From assembly GCA_028023455.1 (NCBI GenBank), contig JAQFVV010006238.1:6270572-6334571 (forward strand): a DNA stretch of 64,000 nucleotides. Direction: 5' to 3'. This document shows positions 25,356 to 37,677 of this stretch, piece by piece. Positions within the stretch are counted from its first letter, which is position 1, and each line of letters starts with the position of its first letter. This stretch comes from Epiperipatus broadwayi (lineage: Eukaryota; Onychophora; Udeonychophora; Euonychophora; Peripatidae). Under the pieces are notes generated by a model, which saw only the letters and a program-made list of their open reading frames with translations, did no database searches and had not been told where the DNA came from. The translations under genes were made by a program, and so were the position numbers.

Positions 25356-26835
25356 TGAACCGTGTTTGAATGTGTGCATTCGAAACACCGGCCTCTTAGG
25401 CAGAGAAGAACATACTCGGAGAGTATGTATGCCCAAACGATAGCTATAAAGTATATAACTAGCATTACATTTCCAGGACATAGCTTCTTCTCGGCTGTTG
25501 AGTTCAACACCAAGTTCAAAGCACTTTTTATTGTTTGTGTATAAACACGGGCGCCAGCTGCTTATTCTAAAACAATACTAAAAGAATAGACAACGCACTT
25601 TGAACAGTGGCCACTAACTCAACACCTAAATCCACGACTAGCTCAGCTGTTTGTAATCACTAATAGATTATACTTAATTAGTGGTTAAAAGACTTGATAA
25701 AAGGGAATTGATAAAAAGAATTGACCGACAAATAAAGTTTAATTTGAAAGATAATTTATTAACTAACATTTATTTACTAAATTTAAACATTTTATACTTC
25801 TAATAAAACACACGCATATTTTAAATTAACATTCTAAATAGATTAAATATTCTTGAATATTTTCATAACAGAACACTGGGAATTTATCTACTTTGACTAA
25901 TAATATTGATATAAGGATCACGCACATATTAACTCATGCACACACATAATAATGATAATAAAGGACTACATAGCATTTGAAATTTAATCACACATATCAA
26001 TAGTTCATTTATGTATGATATAGAGTTCATATAATTAGACTCTTGAAAGATTCGTACGAATTAATGCAATGCAATGGCTATTACAGTATAAGCGAAATAA
26101 GCAAATGTTTTACCTAGGCTTTTGAATGTAGATGTAGAATTTTGTTTTCTTTGGTGGCTGCTTTCGGTGAGGATATTTCCATTATGAATGCTTACCAGCT
26201 GGCTGGGACTTTTCCTTGATGAGTTTCCTGATTTTCACGATTATTACTATTGGAGACAATTAAATACTGACGGAGATTTTCTAAGTTGTTACGTTGACAT
26301 TATTTCACGGGCAGATCTTGCTGTTTTCATCGGACTTTTTAGGCTGTGGAGAGGCGTGAATTCCCAAAATCTTCTCAACACTGCATTTTGTTTGTTAACT
26401 GCTCAATTAATTTCTGAACTGCACTCACTCAATAAATTTGTGAACTGACCCTGTCCGATAAAAAAAAGTCTATTTATATCTGCGACGTGTTGTCTTCATA
26501 ATATCTCCTGCAAAGATCTGTTGTCAAATTCCAGTGATAATCATTTGATAAACGTGTTTTGAAAGATTGCTTAATTAGTAATAGCCATGCAAAAATGTTG
26601 TTTTATATCAATTAATAACCATTGCCGTGTTTTTTAATGATAATCTTCTTTAACTTTCATTTATTTATAATAACATTTATTCTATTGTTGACACTCACAC
26701 ATATATACACACATATATTAGTTTTAACATTATTTTTTCTTGAATGAAAAGAGATTGGTATGTTTTTCTTTAACAAAATATTATTTTAATAATATAATTT
26801 TAGATAAAATTATATGTGCCTATATCAATATAGGT

Positions 26836-26838
<3 letters not shown>
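25356..26838 (-). repeat. 5' LTR of the LTR retrotransposon
   Basis: The promoter-side LTR for the minus-strand element. It has the same length as the other LTR and about 97.6% identity. Differences are mostly transitions, many at CG/TG/CA positions, as expected from decay of methylated CpG. The mirror of the plus-strand 86-codon frame is at 26,188-26,448. Confidence 0.93.

Positions 26839-26882
<44 letters not shown>
26839..26882. repeat. (AT)n microsatellite at the LTR element's outer edge
   Basis: About 21 AT units directly follow the terminal CA of the LTR. The other flank (21,391-21,400) has five AT units. The element therefore landed in an AT repeat inside the LINE, which hides the exact target duplication. 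Confidence 0.95.
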
Positions 26883-26885
<3 letters not shown>

Positions 26886-29480
26886 GACTCTCTTTACTCT
26901 CTATACTATTTCTTCATTTCTACAGCTCTCTATTTTTTTTATTAATGCATCTATTCTTTTATCCCATTTTTTGTCACTTTTTCGAATCTTCTGCATATTG
27001 TACTACCTTTCTTGCCCATCTTGTGGCCTGTTCTTTATTTGTAACCTAATTAAATACAACTTGGGTTATTCTCTTATTAGCCATGAATTACAATCTACTG
27101 TACATTTTTATTTTGCTTTTTGCATCTTTAATATAAAAACTTGACCATCCATTTCTTCTTGAATTGCCTTCTTTGCTGTCCATACATATGCATCTAATGC
27201 ATGTTTTTCTACTTCTCTTGTACTTTTTTAATAATCTAACACCTCTTTACTAACACATAATGCAATGTTACCATAAATTAGCTATGCTACTGCCACTCCC
27301 TTCCATACAATTCTTGCTACATTATATATTATATAAAAACACTGTTAATTTCTTTATCAGTCCTTCTTTTTTTTGATTCATTTATCAATTTTTTCCCCAT
27401 TTGTTCAAGCAATTTCTCTGATTACTTAAGATGATTTCCAAATAGTTATACCTGTTCACCACATTTATCTTTATATTCCCTAATAAAAATTCTTTCCCTT
27501 CTCTTTCCCCAGCATTTATCATCATTGCTTTTGATTTTTATTCCCTAAATTTAATCACCATCTCTTTACTCTTCCCCCTTGTGCACATCTTCAGCATAAT
27601 TTCCATGTCTTCTCTACTTTTTGTGCACAAGAAGACATTATCAGCAAATAAAATGTCTGATAATACATGCACTCCCTTGCCATCTATTAATGGTATCTCT
27701 ACTCCTCTTTCTAGTCTTTCTATTGCTATTTTCATTTCTCTCAAATATAACAAAAAAATAGGTGTCATAGGGCATTCTTGCCTTAGAGCCACCCCATTTT
27801 TAACTCTGATTCTATATTTCCTAATTGATATGCATAGTAATAATTTTTGTACAGTCTCTTAATAAGATTTATTAAAGCTCCATTTATTTCCAAATTTATT
27901 ATGCTTACCCATAATCTATTTCTATTTACTCTATCATATGTCTTCCCTCTAATCTATAAGGTCATATTTAACTGTCTTCATGCATTCCTACTCTGATCTA
28001 TAAGCCGTGTGACTACAAATAAACTATTTCCTAGATACCTATTTAATTTAAAACCTCCTTGCACTTTTCCCATTATTATTATTTTCTTCCATCCATTTTG
28101 CCGTCCTTCCAGACATCATATATGCAAAAACTTAATATAACCCTGAAGTTACTGCTATTGGTCTATAATTGTTTAACTTTCTATTGTTCTTACCCTTACC
28201 TTTAAATAATAGCCTCATTCTTGTATTATTCCATCTATCTGGAAATTCTGTCTTCTGTGTCATCTTATTAAAACATGATAATAGATTTAATTTTGCCCTA
28301 TTTCCCAAATTCATCACCATCTCTGCTGCCCATTTGTCTAAATTCTTGCCTTTCTACTTTTCAATTTTTTCCCTGCCTCAGTCAATTCATTTTCTGTAAA
28401 ACTACTATTTCTATTACTAGGGTCTTTTATATTTGTTATCATTGTCCTCACATCTAACATCTTTTCTATATCCATTACATACTTATTTAAGATTTCTCTA
28501 ATTTTTCTCTAGAGCTACACTCCTTTTACTATTTCTCTCTTCTCTACATTCTTTCTTTTAATATATTTTCAAAATTTTTGACTCCCATCTCTTCCACTTA
28601 TATTATTGTCCTCCAGTAATTTACTATTTACTTTTATTCTGTCTCATAATTATCTATTTTTGCTGAGTTCTTAATAGCATATTTATATTCTCTGCATGAT
28701 TTTTTTTCTGTCTTTTACATTTTTACTAATTCTCACTTTTCTATTACTTTTATTCTTTTGAATATTCTTACCTAAAACCCTATATGCCACTTTTCTTACT
28801 TCATCACACCATTTCTTATATTCATTCCCACCAAACTTTTCTATTATTTTTTCTACTTTTATATTCTTCTAACATTCTTATCATTCATTTTCCATCCACA
28901 TCTTTCACTATCCTTTCTACTTTTATTACTATTTTTTATCACATTACTAACTATTTCTATTATAAAGAAATTATGATCCCTATTGCATACCCTCTCTTCA
29001 TTATCAAACACTTTAATTTTCTGTACTTTATTCATTCTCTCTTTCTGTACTACTAATATATTGTGTGAAATATATTATTTCTAGACCATGTATATTGCCC
29101 CTCATAAATATTTGATAAATTTCCAATGCTCAAATTCTTTCTCTGACAAAAAAATTTCAAAAACTATCCATTCTTGTTATTCATGTCATCAATTTCTTTA
29201 ATAAGCCCATTCAGGTCCTCTATAACCATTATTTCCCCCCCCCCTTTTTTTTGAAACTCTGTATATCCTTAACTAGGCATTCATATATGCTACTGTTCCA
29301 CTCTAATATAGTTTGACTATCTCCAATGGCCATAAACACTATAGCCACTATCCATTCTCTTCCTAACCTTATTTCAAACCACAATTATTCTTGATATTTT
29401 ACAGTATTTAAATATTTTTTTGACATAACTCCTATACTATCACCCCTTTTTTCTTTTTCTTTCCTATTCATACCTTGTCA
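26883..29480 (-). pseudogene. APE-type LINE: endonuclease and reverse transcriptase part
   Basis: Read on the minus strand from 29,480 downwards. The endonuclease region (about 29,440-28,930) has a GDSIGV..SKKYL-like start, then W.EIRLGREWIVAIV, IEDLNG in the place of GDFN, YTWSRN, and RDHN in the place of SDH. Next, at 28,320-28,132, is the entry motif of the reverse transcriptase (FPDRWN..LLFKGKGK..NYRPIAVTS). At 27,792-27,538 there is LRQECPMTP (family GxRQGCPLSP) and LFADN, where the second catalytic aspartate of FADD is asparagine. Post-catalytic blocks follow: YNYLEIILS, ARIVWKGVAVA, YGNIALCVSKE. Many stops and frameshifts make it dead. The ORF's C-terminus lies beyond the LTR element at 20,890-21,400. 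Plus-strand frames here (27,581-29,056) are shadows. Confidence 0.85.
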
Positions 29481-32400
29481 TTACCATAATGTGGATAGCA
29501 ACTACTGCCATGTAGTGAAAAATGTGATTAAATATTTTACATAAAAATGACTTATCATTAAAGCATTCTATCTGTAAAATCAAATTGGTCATAATTAAGA
29601 TAATAAATACAAATGTCTGCCTATTGTTTCTATGTGAATGCATAGAATTTACATGATGAACATTGTTGACATGAATTGCATGTAAAGTGAAAGAAAATGA
29701 TATGGAGAGTTAACTAGTTGTTACATGCTTAATCAGTAATTTACAAAACGGAAATATTTGATTGGTTATAAGTCTGTGTTACTCAACAATGAACTTTTAA
29801 AGTATTAAGCATGCTATCTTTTATCAAGACCAAATTATATTCAAGGTAACTCATTATCCATGTCTAAGCTCTTAAATTGGCTGAAATTCCAAAGATTATA
29901 ACAAACTGAATGACTTTTTAAATCAGCCAAGATATTAATAAAGCTGAATTTTCCAAGGCAAAGACAATTTCTACTCATTTTAAATAAATTGCTATAACAT
30001 AATAAGTTGCTAAACTGGAAATCATATAAATAGATTACTTGTTAATCTACTTTTAGAGTATTTATTGCACTATCAATTATTATGCACAAATTTATGGGCA
30101 AAATATAAAATGGGCCTGTATTTTTTAAGTGTATCTAATAAATAGACTCAATATTGGATAAATATAACAAATAGAAAAATCAGGCTTAAACAGAAATTGA
30201 GAGTGGAGTGCCATTTTTTATCTTGAATGTAATTTGACTTTGATACATATGGCATGATAGTTACTTTAAATGTTATTTGCTGAGTCATGAACACACAAAA
30301 CTCAGTTTAACAATAGCAGATTTGATTTAAAATATATATATAAATTAAGTCATAATTGCACATAACATTACTCAAGTTAATGCTAAAATTAACCACCTGT
30401 TGCTAAGGCAATAGATTGTTGATATTTTATGTTGCCTTGGCAACAGATTGCTTCTATTCTATTGGTTAACCTTAAGCATTGTTTGGGGTGATGTGATTTA
30501 TGTTTGTATGTGTTTAAAAGATACATAACATAGGTTTATCAATATATAACTAATGTTATTATTATACTAATGATTCGCCTATTTTGTGCCTGCCATCATC
30601 TGGATAAAGGATCTTATTATAAAAAGCATTATAAAAGTGCTGCAAAAAATATATAAAATACATTTTAAAAATTCATCCAATAAAAAATAAAAATATAATT
30701 TTTTAAAAGGTGAAAGTGAGTGAGTGGGGATGGGGGGTTTGACAGTTGATAAAAAATTCTATCTAAATTAATGGGTATTGTTAATGGGTTTTATGTAATT
30801 TACATGTATTATGTCTGGTTTCTCAAATATTTCAATGGAAATTCTATTTTTGATAATGTCATAACCAGGATAGGAATCCCAAATCCCTTAAGAAATCAAA
30901 CTGTGTCAACAAACAGGATGGCATAGGTAAATTATCTTTCACTTGGAATTTTTTTTCAAGGTTCATTAATGACAACACCTGTTAATTTTGTGTCAGATTT
31001 TTCACCTATCTACCCTGTACTTTCATATTTTAAAAAGTCTCTTTTTGATTGGATGAACTTCTAATCCTGTTGTAGCATTGATTCTTTCAGGGTTGTATAA
31101 TGGTTTTTAAAATTACATTCCTTGCTCAATTGAAGGCAGGTAAAATCTAGTAATGCTGCTTAATGTTAATTAGATATGGATGGGTTTGGATAATATATTT
31201 TTGTATCTGTTGTCTGTGAAAACTTTTCATTCTAACATATAATTAAAATAGGCTTTAAAAAACAACAACTTTGATTTACAAGGGCAGAAATATTTTTCCA
31301 CCCAAATGGTCAACTCATATTTTGATAAAATTTTATCACATTTCTCAAAGCCAATGCATTTTTGAGATCTGGTAGAATGACTTGAAAAAAAGAGAAATAT
31401 TTGTTATCAGAATTTTGATTAACCTAGATAAAAATAAATTTTACCTTTTCTGTGCCACTAACTGTAAGCTTATAAAAGATAAGTGGTTATTAAATTTCCC
31501 TTATGTGCAACCTGCGTTATCTTATCCAATATTCCCAGACTAATTTCAACCTTATGATTTTTATCAGTGAGAAATTTTGGACTGTGAGACAGATTTTTAG
31601 GATTCAATGCATCCCCCCCCCCCAACTTTTATTATTTATCTCTCTGTTAAGATATTAGTCCAAACTGAAAAACATATGAGTGGTTTTAATCCAAGCCATG
31701 GATCTGAATGCAGTTCAGTTTCTATATATTATAGTGTTATTGTTTTTTTAATAACTATAGGCAGTTCTATTCTAAGGCCAGGATTTGATATAAATCAATA
31801 AAACCTCATATGACCTGTCACATGACTTCAACTTACATATTTCCGCTTTACTCCCATACCTTTCCACCTTCTCTATGTGATAGGTCATGTAATAATTTAT
31901 TGGCCTAGATGAAAATAGTTGAAAACAAATTTGTAAACTACATCTGACTGTTTTTTTGACTACAAAACTAGCTTTGGAGTAGCAGGTCTTCATTAAATAG
32001 AAGAGCTGTGCTCCTTCATCTTGCTTAAACTGTCTGATCATTTTACAATTTGTTTGACTCATTTAAATCATTGGAAATAAGATCTTTTGGTGATATCATT
32101 TATATATTTTCCAAAATATACATGGATGGATGTATTTAATTAGCTCTTGTAGCTAACAGTGAAATTCTATAGCCCTTTGATTTTTAAGCCATACCTGATT
32201 GTTATATCTCACCATGCCTTCAAATAATGGATTAGTTCATATTCCATCTTATCTAGATTGGATTGAGCTATCATTGCCATGAATTTAAGTGTATATAGAT
32301 AGATAACACATAGCCAATGGCAAAAACGGGCCAATAGGTGATGATGTTAACTCAATCCAAATGTTTTCATTAAGGATGGGAATCCGGCAATAAATAGACA

Positions 32401-34050
32401 CTCTATATGAAAGCAAAGTGTTTAAAAAAATTAACAACTTGCACTTGAAAAATGATTGTTATCTGCTGATTGTATTATTGAAACCTTTAGCGTATGAGAC
32501 TTGCTCTGTTTTAAGAAATGTTTTTTCTGTTTTCATTATTTTTTTATATAATATTGCCACTGCTATATAAAATTGTGCTAATCATCCATCTACTATAATT
32601 ATTTGAAAACACAATCTTCTTTTCAGATATTTCTATTTTAAGACGCAATAGTTTTCGAAATGTCTGGGATTAACAATTCTGCTTGCAAACACTACGCAGA
32701 TGATTAATAACGTTTATAATAAATGAAGATATTATGTAAGGAAAGAATTCTTAAAAAAATAATTTCATTTCTGAAAGCAGAACATTTTTTTCTTATATTA
32801 AAAGAAATAATCATAAGATTAGCAGAGGTCATTTTAAATTTAATACCAATGCACTGCTTTCTAGAGGTAAAACTCTTATTGGTTGTTTATTAAAGCTTGA
32901 ACACCACTTCCACTTACAGCATCACAGTGGCTAGGGAAATGTCATATTATCTTATATAGTGACCATTGATGAAGTCAATGCTCCCAAAAGTATTTGTGAG
33001 TAATATCAGGCAGATACCATTGTCTAATAGGAAAGAACAACCTAAGAAAGAAAGATTGTTTGTTGTTTTGCTATTAGAGCTATTACTTAAGAGAATTTTT
33101 TTGTTATATCTGTTTTTTTCTAACAATAGTATCCACTGTCTAATGTAATTTGTGTGTAAAATAACAAAGTATCTGTGATAATTGATCAATACGTTATATA
33201 AAAATTAATAAAGACTATTAGAGATCTCAGAGCTTGCAATATTTTTTCAAGTAACTTTGGACCATAGTTTACTTTTCAACCAATATGTGCCTTAAAAATT
33301 AACAATTCACTCTTTTATTGGTATTGATCCAATAACATTCTAAAGAAGTAAAACCTTCTCCTGATTCTATCATTAGAGTATAAGAGTTGTTCCAGTGGTG
33401 TTGTGATGGCACTGGACGACCTCAGTGAAGCTACCAAATTATAAAGAAAATCAGTACTTGTAAATTCTAATGAGTAGAGGATGCATAAATCCAAAAAATT
33501 ATTTTCACACTATGGATTTCTAATATTTTTAAACTCTTGATTTGTTTAAATCATAATTACTACTGGAATCTTTTCTCAGAATAATTTGGTTAAAGATTTT
33601 AATATAAATAATTTCATTACTGAAAAAAGATCTTACTAAAAATGTCATTTAAGCTATTTTCTGAATCCCTTATAAGTAAATATGGCTATGAATTTACTAA
33701 AATATATATCATTTTCTTGATGTTTTTACACTTCTTTAGGAAATTAAAATACATTAAATTAAAAATAATAAAAATGTTAAAAAATATAAACCAATTGGCC
33801 AAACGCAGAATATTCTGGTGCAAAGATTGAGTATTAGAAAGTATTCAAAATAGACCTGAAAGAAATTAATTTTGTTAATGCAAAGCTAAAAAGAAAAAAC
33901 TTTTTAGTAAATAACAAAAAAATTTAATATGACTGAATAAGAATACAAATTTAGAAATTGGGAGATGGGATTTTCCTGTTCAGAGAATTTTTGAAACTGT
34001 TAGTGTGTGTAACCCATTTTAATATTAATAGTTTTTATTAATACATCTAA
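29481..34050. other. A+T-rich sequence, no gene seen
   Basis: No coding region that I can support. Short items: paired X-boxes (30,399-30,444), an 11-base C run at 31,613-31,623, and short unrecognised frames (31,607-32,062; 32,947-33,189). Confidence 0.5.
30399..30444. promoter_or_regulatory. Two X-box-like (RFX) sites, 32 bp apart
   Basis: GTTGCTAAGGCAAT (30,399-30,412) and the perfect palindrome GTTGCCTTGGCAAC (30,431-30,444) both fit the RFX half-site pattern. A CCAAT box (ATTGG) follows at about 30,463. The two 32-bp units are similar to each other (GTTGC..GGCAA.AGATTG), so the pair may come from a local duplication. No gene start is recognised nearby. Confidence 0.4.
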
Positions 34051-34055
34051 TATAT

Positions 34056-34165
34056 AGGGGGTTTGAACTCAGACTTTAACACAACCATGAACATCAATGC
34101 TATCTCATACCGCTGATATACCTGATCACACACATGTCGAAAACATCTAGGAATTCCAAAAATAG
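34056..34165 (-). repeat. Truncated copy of the 9.6/10.7-kb dispersed repeat
   Basis: It shares GGGTTTGAACTCAGACTTT, the CTATCTCATA..GCTGA block and CCTGATCACACACATGT with 9,645-9,723. It ends abruptly after about 100 bases. Confidence 0.65.
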
Positions 34166-34924
34166 GAGATACTAAGTTGTGCATCATAATATATTCAACA
34201 CCAAAATTTCTTATCACTCTGTAACAAATTTTATGAATAAATAAATAAATATTCACCTATATGATCAATTAAACTTTTTTTAAAAGAAAAGTTTATTATC
34301 TTAACAACTCCTTAGCTTTAAGCATAAACTTTTGTTGGGTTGTTGATAAAATCACATAAAACAAAGTTCATGCATTTTATGTATCCATATTTAGACCAAG
34401 AATTAAATATTTTTATTATTATCTTTATTTTCTTCTTTCTCATTCCAATTAATGATATTACAATAGAAGATAACAGCTTAGGATCTTTGTCAAATTTTAT
34501 AAAACAAGTAATTATTAAGACTTTTATTTTATCTGTTTCACATTTTAAGTGTTAAATGGGGCTCGTAAAGTTTTTTGTCAAAAATTCAATTTCAAAAAAA
34601 TTATTATTAATTGTATCTAAGGACATCTAGTTTTTAAAAGTTTTTCCAATTGCTATTTTCTCATCTCCAAAGACTTTGCTTATCTTACACACACTTATAC
34701 ACATTTGAATAAAAATAGAATTAGAGTTGCTTTTTATGCATTTACAGAAAAAAAATGTGTTAATTTTCTACACACACACTTAATATCATTGTTGTAGTTA
34801 GTGCATAGTAAGATCACGGGGGGGGGGGGAACTCGACTGTATTAGTCTAAGTACTGAACTCATTTTGTTAAGCAAATTAAATGAGAAATGATAAAAAAAA
34901 GTATATAAAGAGGAAACAATGTGT
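34166..34924. other. A+T-rich sequence, nothing recognised
   Basis: Only a 12-base G run at 34,818-34,829 stands out. Confidence 0.55.
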
Positions 34925-35035
34925 AGTTTGATGCAATGATACGGTGGTGGACTTTGTAACATGAGGTCAATGGATTACAAATCAGTTCCGTCATTTTTAG
35001 TGTTCAGATTTCTTAGGAACTTTTTATTATAAATA
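34925..35035 (+). mobile_element. tRNA-derived SINE, family B, copy
   Basis: The plus strand has GATGCAATGATACGGTGGTG and TGGACTTTG as the tRNA-like head, ATGAGGTCAATGGATTACAA in the anticodon-to-T-arm region, and the tail TAGTGTTCAGATTTCTTAGG followed by AACTTTTTATTATAAA. Confidence 0.55.
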
Positions 35036-35039
35036 TTAT

Positions 35040-35940
35040 TTAGACTTTCCATAAGTTAATATGAACTTTAATTTGTACTTTATTCATATTCAGTTACTTT
35101 TTAGTTAAACCTTTTTTCGACTGCTTCTGGTTTTAAATCCACTTTTCTATTAATAATTAGTCCAGTTTTAAAAAATAGCCTCATCAATTTTTTTTTTTAA
35201 AATTTATTCTTGGCTTCATGATTCTCATTTTAATGTACTTTTTTTTTTTTTCATAATATTTTTTGGCTGATAATTTTAAAATGTTCTGTTTTACGATTCT
35301 TACATTTTTAAAAATTTATTCTTTATTATCGACCTTATATAAAATAATACTTTTTTCCATTTATTAATATTCTTTTTGTGTTTCTGAGAATGGAATTATA
35401 TACATTGTCTTTTTTTTTTCATTTTCTTGCAATTTTCACATTCGAAGTTTTATCTTTTTTAAAACAAAATATTCAAGATAATTTATTTTCTAAATATTTT
35501 TATATGAGAATGTTTTTACTTAATAACTATAGTTCAGATAAATTATTATCAGTAAGGTTAAGCCAATTTAAAAATTATCACACTAATATATGATGTTAAT
35601 CTTGATTATAGAAAAGATGAATGTTAAAGTTTACGATGCATGTCTAAAATTGATATTCTAGGATAATTAATTATGTTAAGAGGATAGCAAGCATGGGAAA
35701 CAACCCACAGTAGATACATAAATAACTTGGAATTAATATAATTGTAAATCCAAGTTTTCACAATTCAGATCTTTTTCCAATAAAGTAACTCTCATGAAAA
35801 GATATTTATGTTCATTGGAAATTTTTGAAATTTTGGTGTACAACAAACTATAGGAAAAAAACAAATTCTGTGATAACTATAGGTTTAATTAGTATCCATA
35901 TATTTCAAATTGTCACAAAAACATTCAACACACATAATAC
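35040..35940. other. A+T-rich sequence, nothing recognised
   Basis: Many T runs; the 71-codon frame at 35,378-35,593 is phenylalanine/leucine-rich and looks like base-composition noise. Confidence 0.5.
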
Positions 35941-35954
35941 TAAAAAAAAAAAAT

Positions 35955-36862
35955 CAAGTCAGATGTCACATGACCTAATTTAATAAAGCTTGTCTTTACA
36001 AATGTTATTTATAGAGCTCGCAAAACAAACTCTTAATAAGCTTTGTAGAATACCCCCAATCTCAGACCAGTTTCTGCTATTGACATTCTCAATGAAGTGC
36101 TAGGATATATTACTAGGACAAGACCAGCACTTTATCTAATGTATAACTATTAAGTAGAAACTCTGAAATTTTTAGACATCCATATGTCTTCCAATTCAGC
36201 TATCTAACTTAAATAGCCATTTGGGACTGAACTAAGTTCATATACACCATACAGTAATAGCTTTAGAAATATAAAATTGCCAAAGCCATTGTAGCAAAAA
36301 ATAAAATTAAAAAAAACAAACAAGTCAGATGTCACATGACCTAATTTAATAAAGCTTGTGTTGGGAAATGTTATATATAGAACTCACAAAACAAACTCTT
36401 AACAAGCTTTGTAGAATTTCTGCTACTGGCATCCTCAGTCTGAGGTTGAGGGTATTTTACAAAGCTTGCTAAGAGTTTGTTTTGCTCTATATATAACATT
36501 TGTAAACACAAGCTTTATTAAATTAGATCATATGACATCTGACTTGGTTTTTTTTTTGTAATTTTATTTTTGCTATGTTGGCTTTGGTGATTTTATATTG
36601 CTAAAGCTATTAATATATGGTATATCTGAACTTAGTTCAGTCCCATATGGTAATTAAGTTAGATAGCTGGATTGGAAGACATATGGATGTCTGAAAATTT
36701 CAGAGTTTCTACTTAATAGTTATACATTAGATAAAGTACTGGGCTTGTCCTGGTATTTTTAATCTAATGATTGAGAACACCAGTAGCATAAACCAGTCTG
36801 AGTTTGGGGGTATTCTACAAAGCTTGTTCAGAGTTTGTTTTACAAGCTCTATATATAACACA
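35955..36862. repeat. 0.9-kb fold-back: one full and one partial unit, then their inverted copies
   Basis: A 366-bp unit starts CAAGTCAGATGTCACATGAC at 35,955 and a second, partial unit starts with the same words at 36,321. From about 36,440 the sequence turns around. An inverted partial unit leads to ATGACATCTGACTTG (about 36,533-36,547), and then a full inverted unit runs to about 36,862. Shared blocks include AATAAAGCTTGT, CTCTTAATAAGCTTTGTAG, ACTTTATCTAATGTATAAC and CATCCATATGTCTTCCAATT. There is no coding sequence. The arrangement would fold into a long imperfect hairpin. Confidence 0.85.
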
Positions 36863-36864
36863 CA

Positions 36865-37675
36865 TAATAATATGTCAAATTAAGCAGCATGTGATTTTTT
36901 TGCTTATTTTTAAATTTTACATTAGAAATAGTAATTCACTTTATACTACTCCAGATCCATCTATTGTAAGCTTGACTAACCAGTAGAAACAGATGGTGGG
37001 GGTCTCATTAAGGAAGAATTTATCAATTATTGAACATCATCAACAAAGAAAGCATATTATCATCTAGCATCCATCTTTAGTTTTTTTATACTATCCAAAC
37101 CAATACTATGACATTCAAATATTATTAGGTTGACTTCCAAGGTAGCTTCTTTCTATAGTTATATTGATCTGACTTGAGGAAAACTATTATCTATTGTAGA
37201 GACATCAGTTTTATACTAATTGTAGTTATTGTTGTTTGTTATAAGGATAGTATATATCAAACAAAGCATCATTTAACTTTCTTTGTATTCTATACTGCAG
37301 AGCCATCTATTGTAAGCTTGAGTAATCAATGTATATTAAATTATAATACCACACACTTTTTAGTATGAAAAAAGTAAAAATAGCTGGTGGGTGTGCAAAC
37401 TTCCCAGACCGGTCATATGTGTTTCATTTTCATCTAATATCCATTCCATTTAATAATAATAAACAATCACTTATAAACAAGTATGAGCATTCTACCTCCC
37501 CTCCCCTTCTCCAAAACAAAACAAAAAAAGAAAAGAGAAAAAACTGCTCTAAAAATGAGTTTTGTGGTGACTATATAGAACAATTTTTAAACCCTGAACA
37601 CACTGAACTATAGACTGTATTAGTTAATTTTGCTTTGTTAAGATTTCTTCAGCAGAAAACCTTTTGGTGCTCTTT
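36865..37675. other. No gene; a recurring short motif
   Basis: CCATCTATTGTAAGCTTGA occurs at about 36,957 (one base different) and 37,307, both followed by a T/CTAA or GTAATCA-type end; a weaker form is at 43,048. It may be the end of a short transposable element, but I cannot define one. Confidence 0.35.
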
Positions 37676-37677
37676 TA

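Larger units (their letters stand above)
21401..26838 (-). mobile_element. Non-autonomous LTR retrotransposon inserted into a LINE
   Basis: This is a complete 5,438-bp element read on the minus strand. Two LTRs of exactly 1,483 bp (21,401-22,883 and 25,356-26,838) flank a 2,472-bp interior. The LTRs begin TG and end CA (minus strand TGTACC...GTTCA). Just inside the 5' LTR is a TGG-starting primer binding site. Just before the 3' LTR is a purine tract. Flanking bases are AT repeats on both sides, compatible with a short ATAT duplication. The interior has one broken Gag-like frame and no recognisable protease, reverse transcriptase, RNase H or integrase. Its 2.5-kb length leaves no room for a full pol gene. 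It would have depended on enzymes from another element. The surrounding LINE is on the same strand. Confidence 0.9.

Noticed and set aside
27581-28457. Plus-strand frames of 60-93 codons
   Set aside because: They are antisense shadows of the minus-strand LINE reverse transcriptase.
28784-29056. 90-codon plus-strand frame rich in F, L, I, S, H
   Set aside because: Antisense of the LINE endonuclease region; composition is that of pyrimidine-rich antisense DNA.
31772-32062. 96-codon minus-strand frame
   Set aside because: Longest frame in an empty region, but with no domain, signal peptide or second supporting exon; length is within chance for 64 kb.
37174-37613. Two adjoining plus-strand frames that could look like exons
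   Set aside because: No domain or convincing splice sites; low-complexity KKEK stretch and repeat motif inside.
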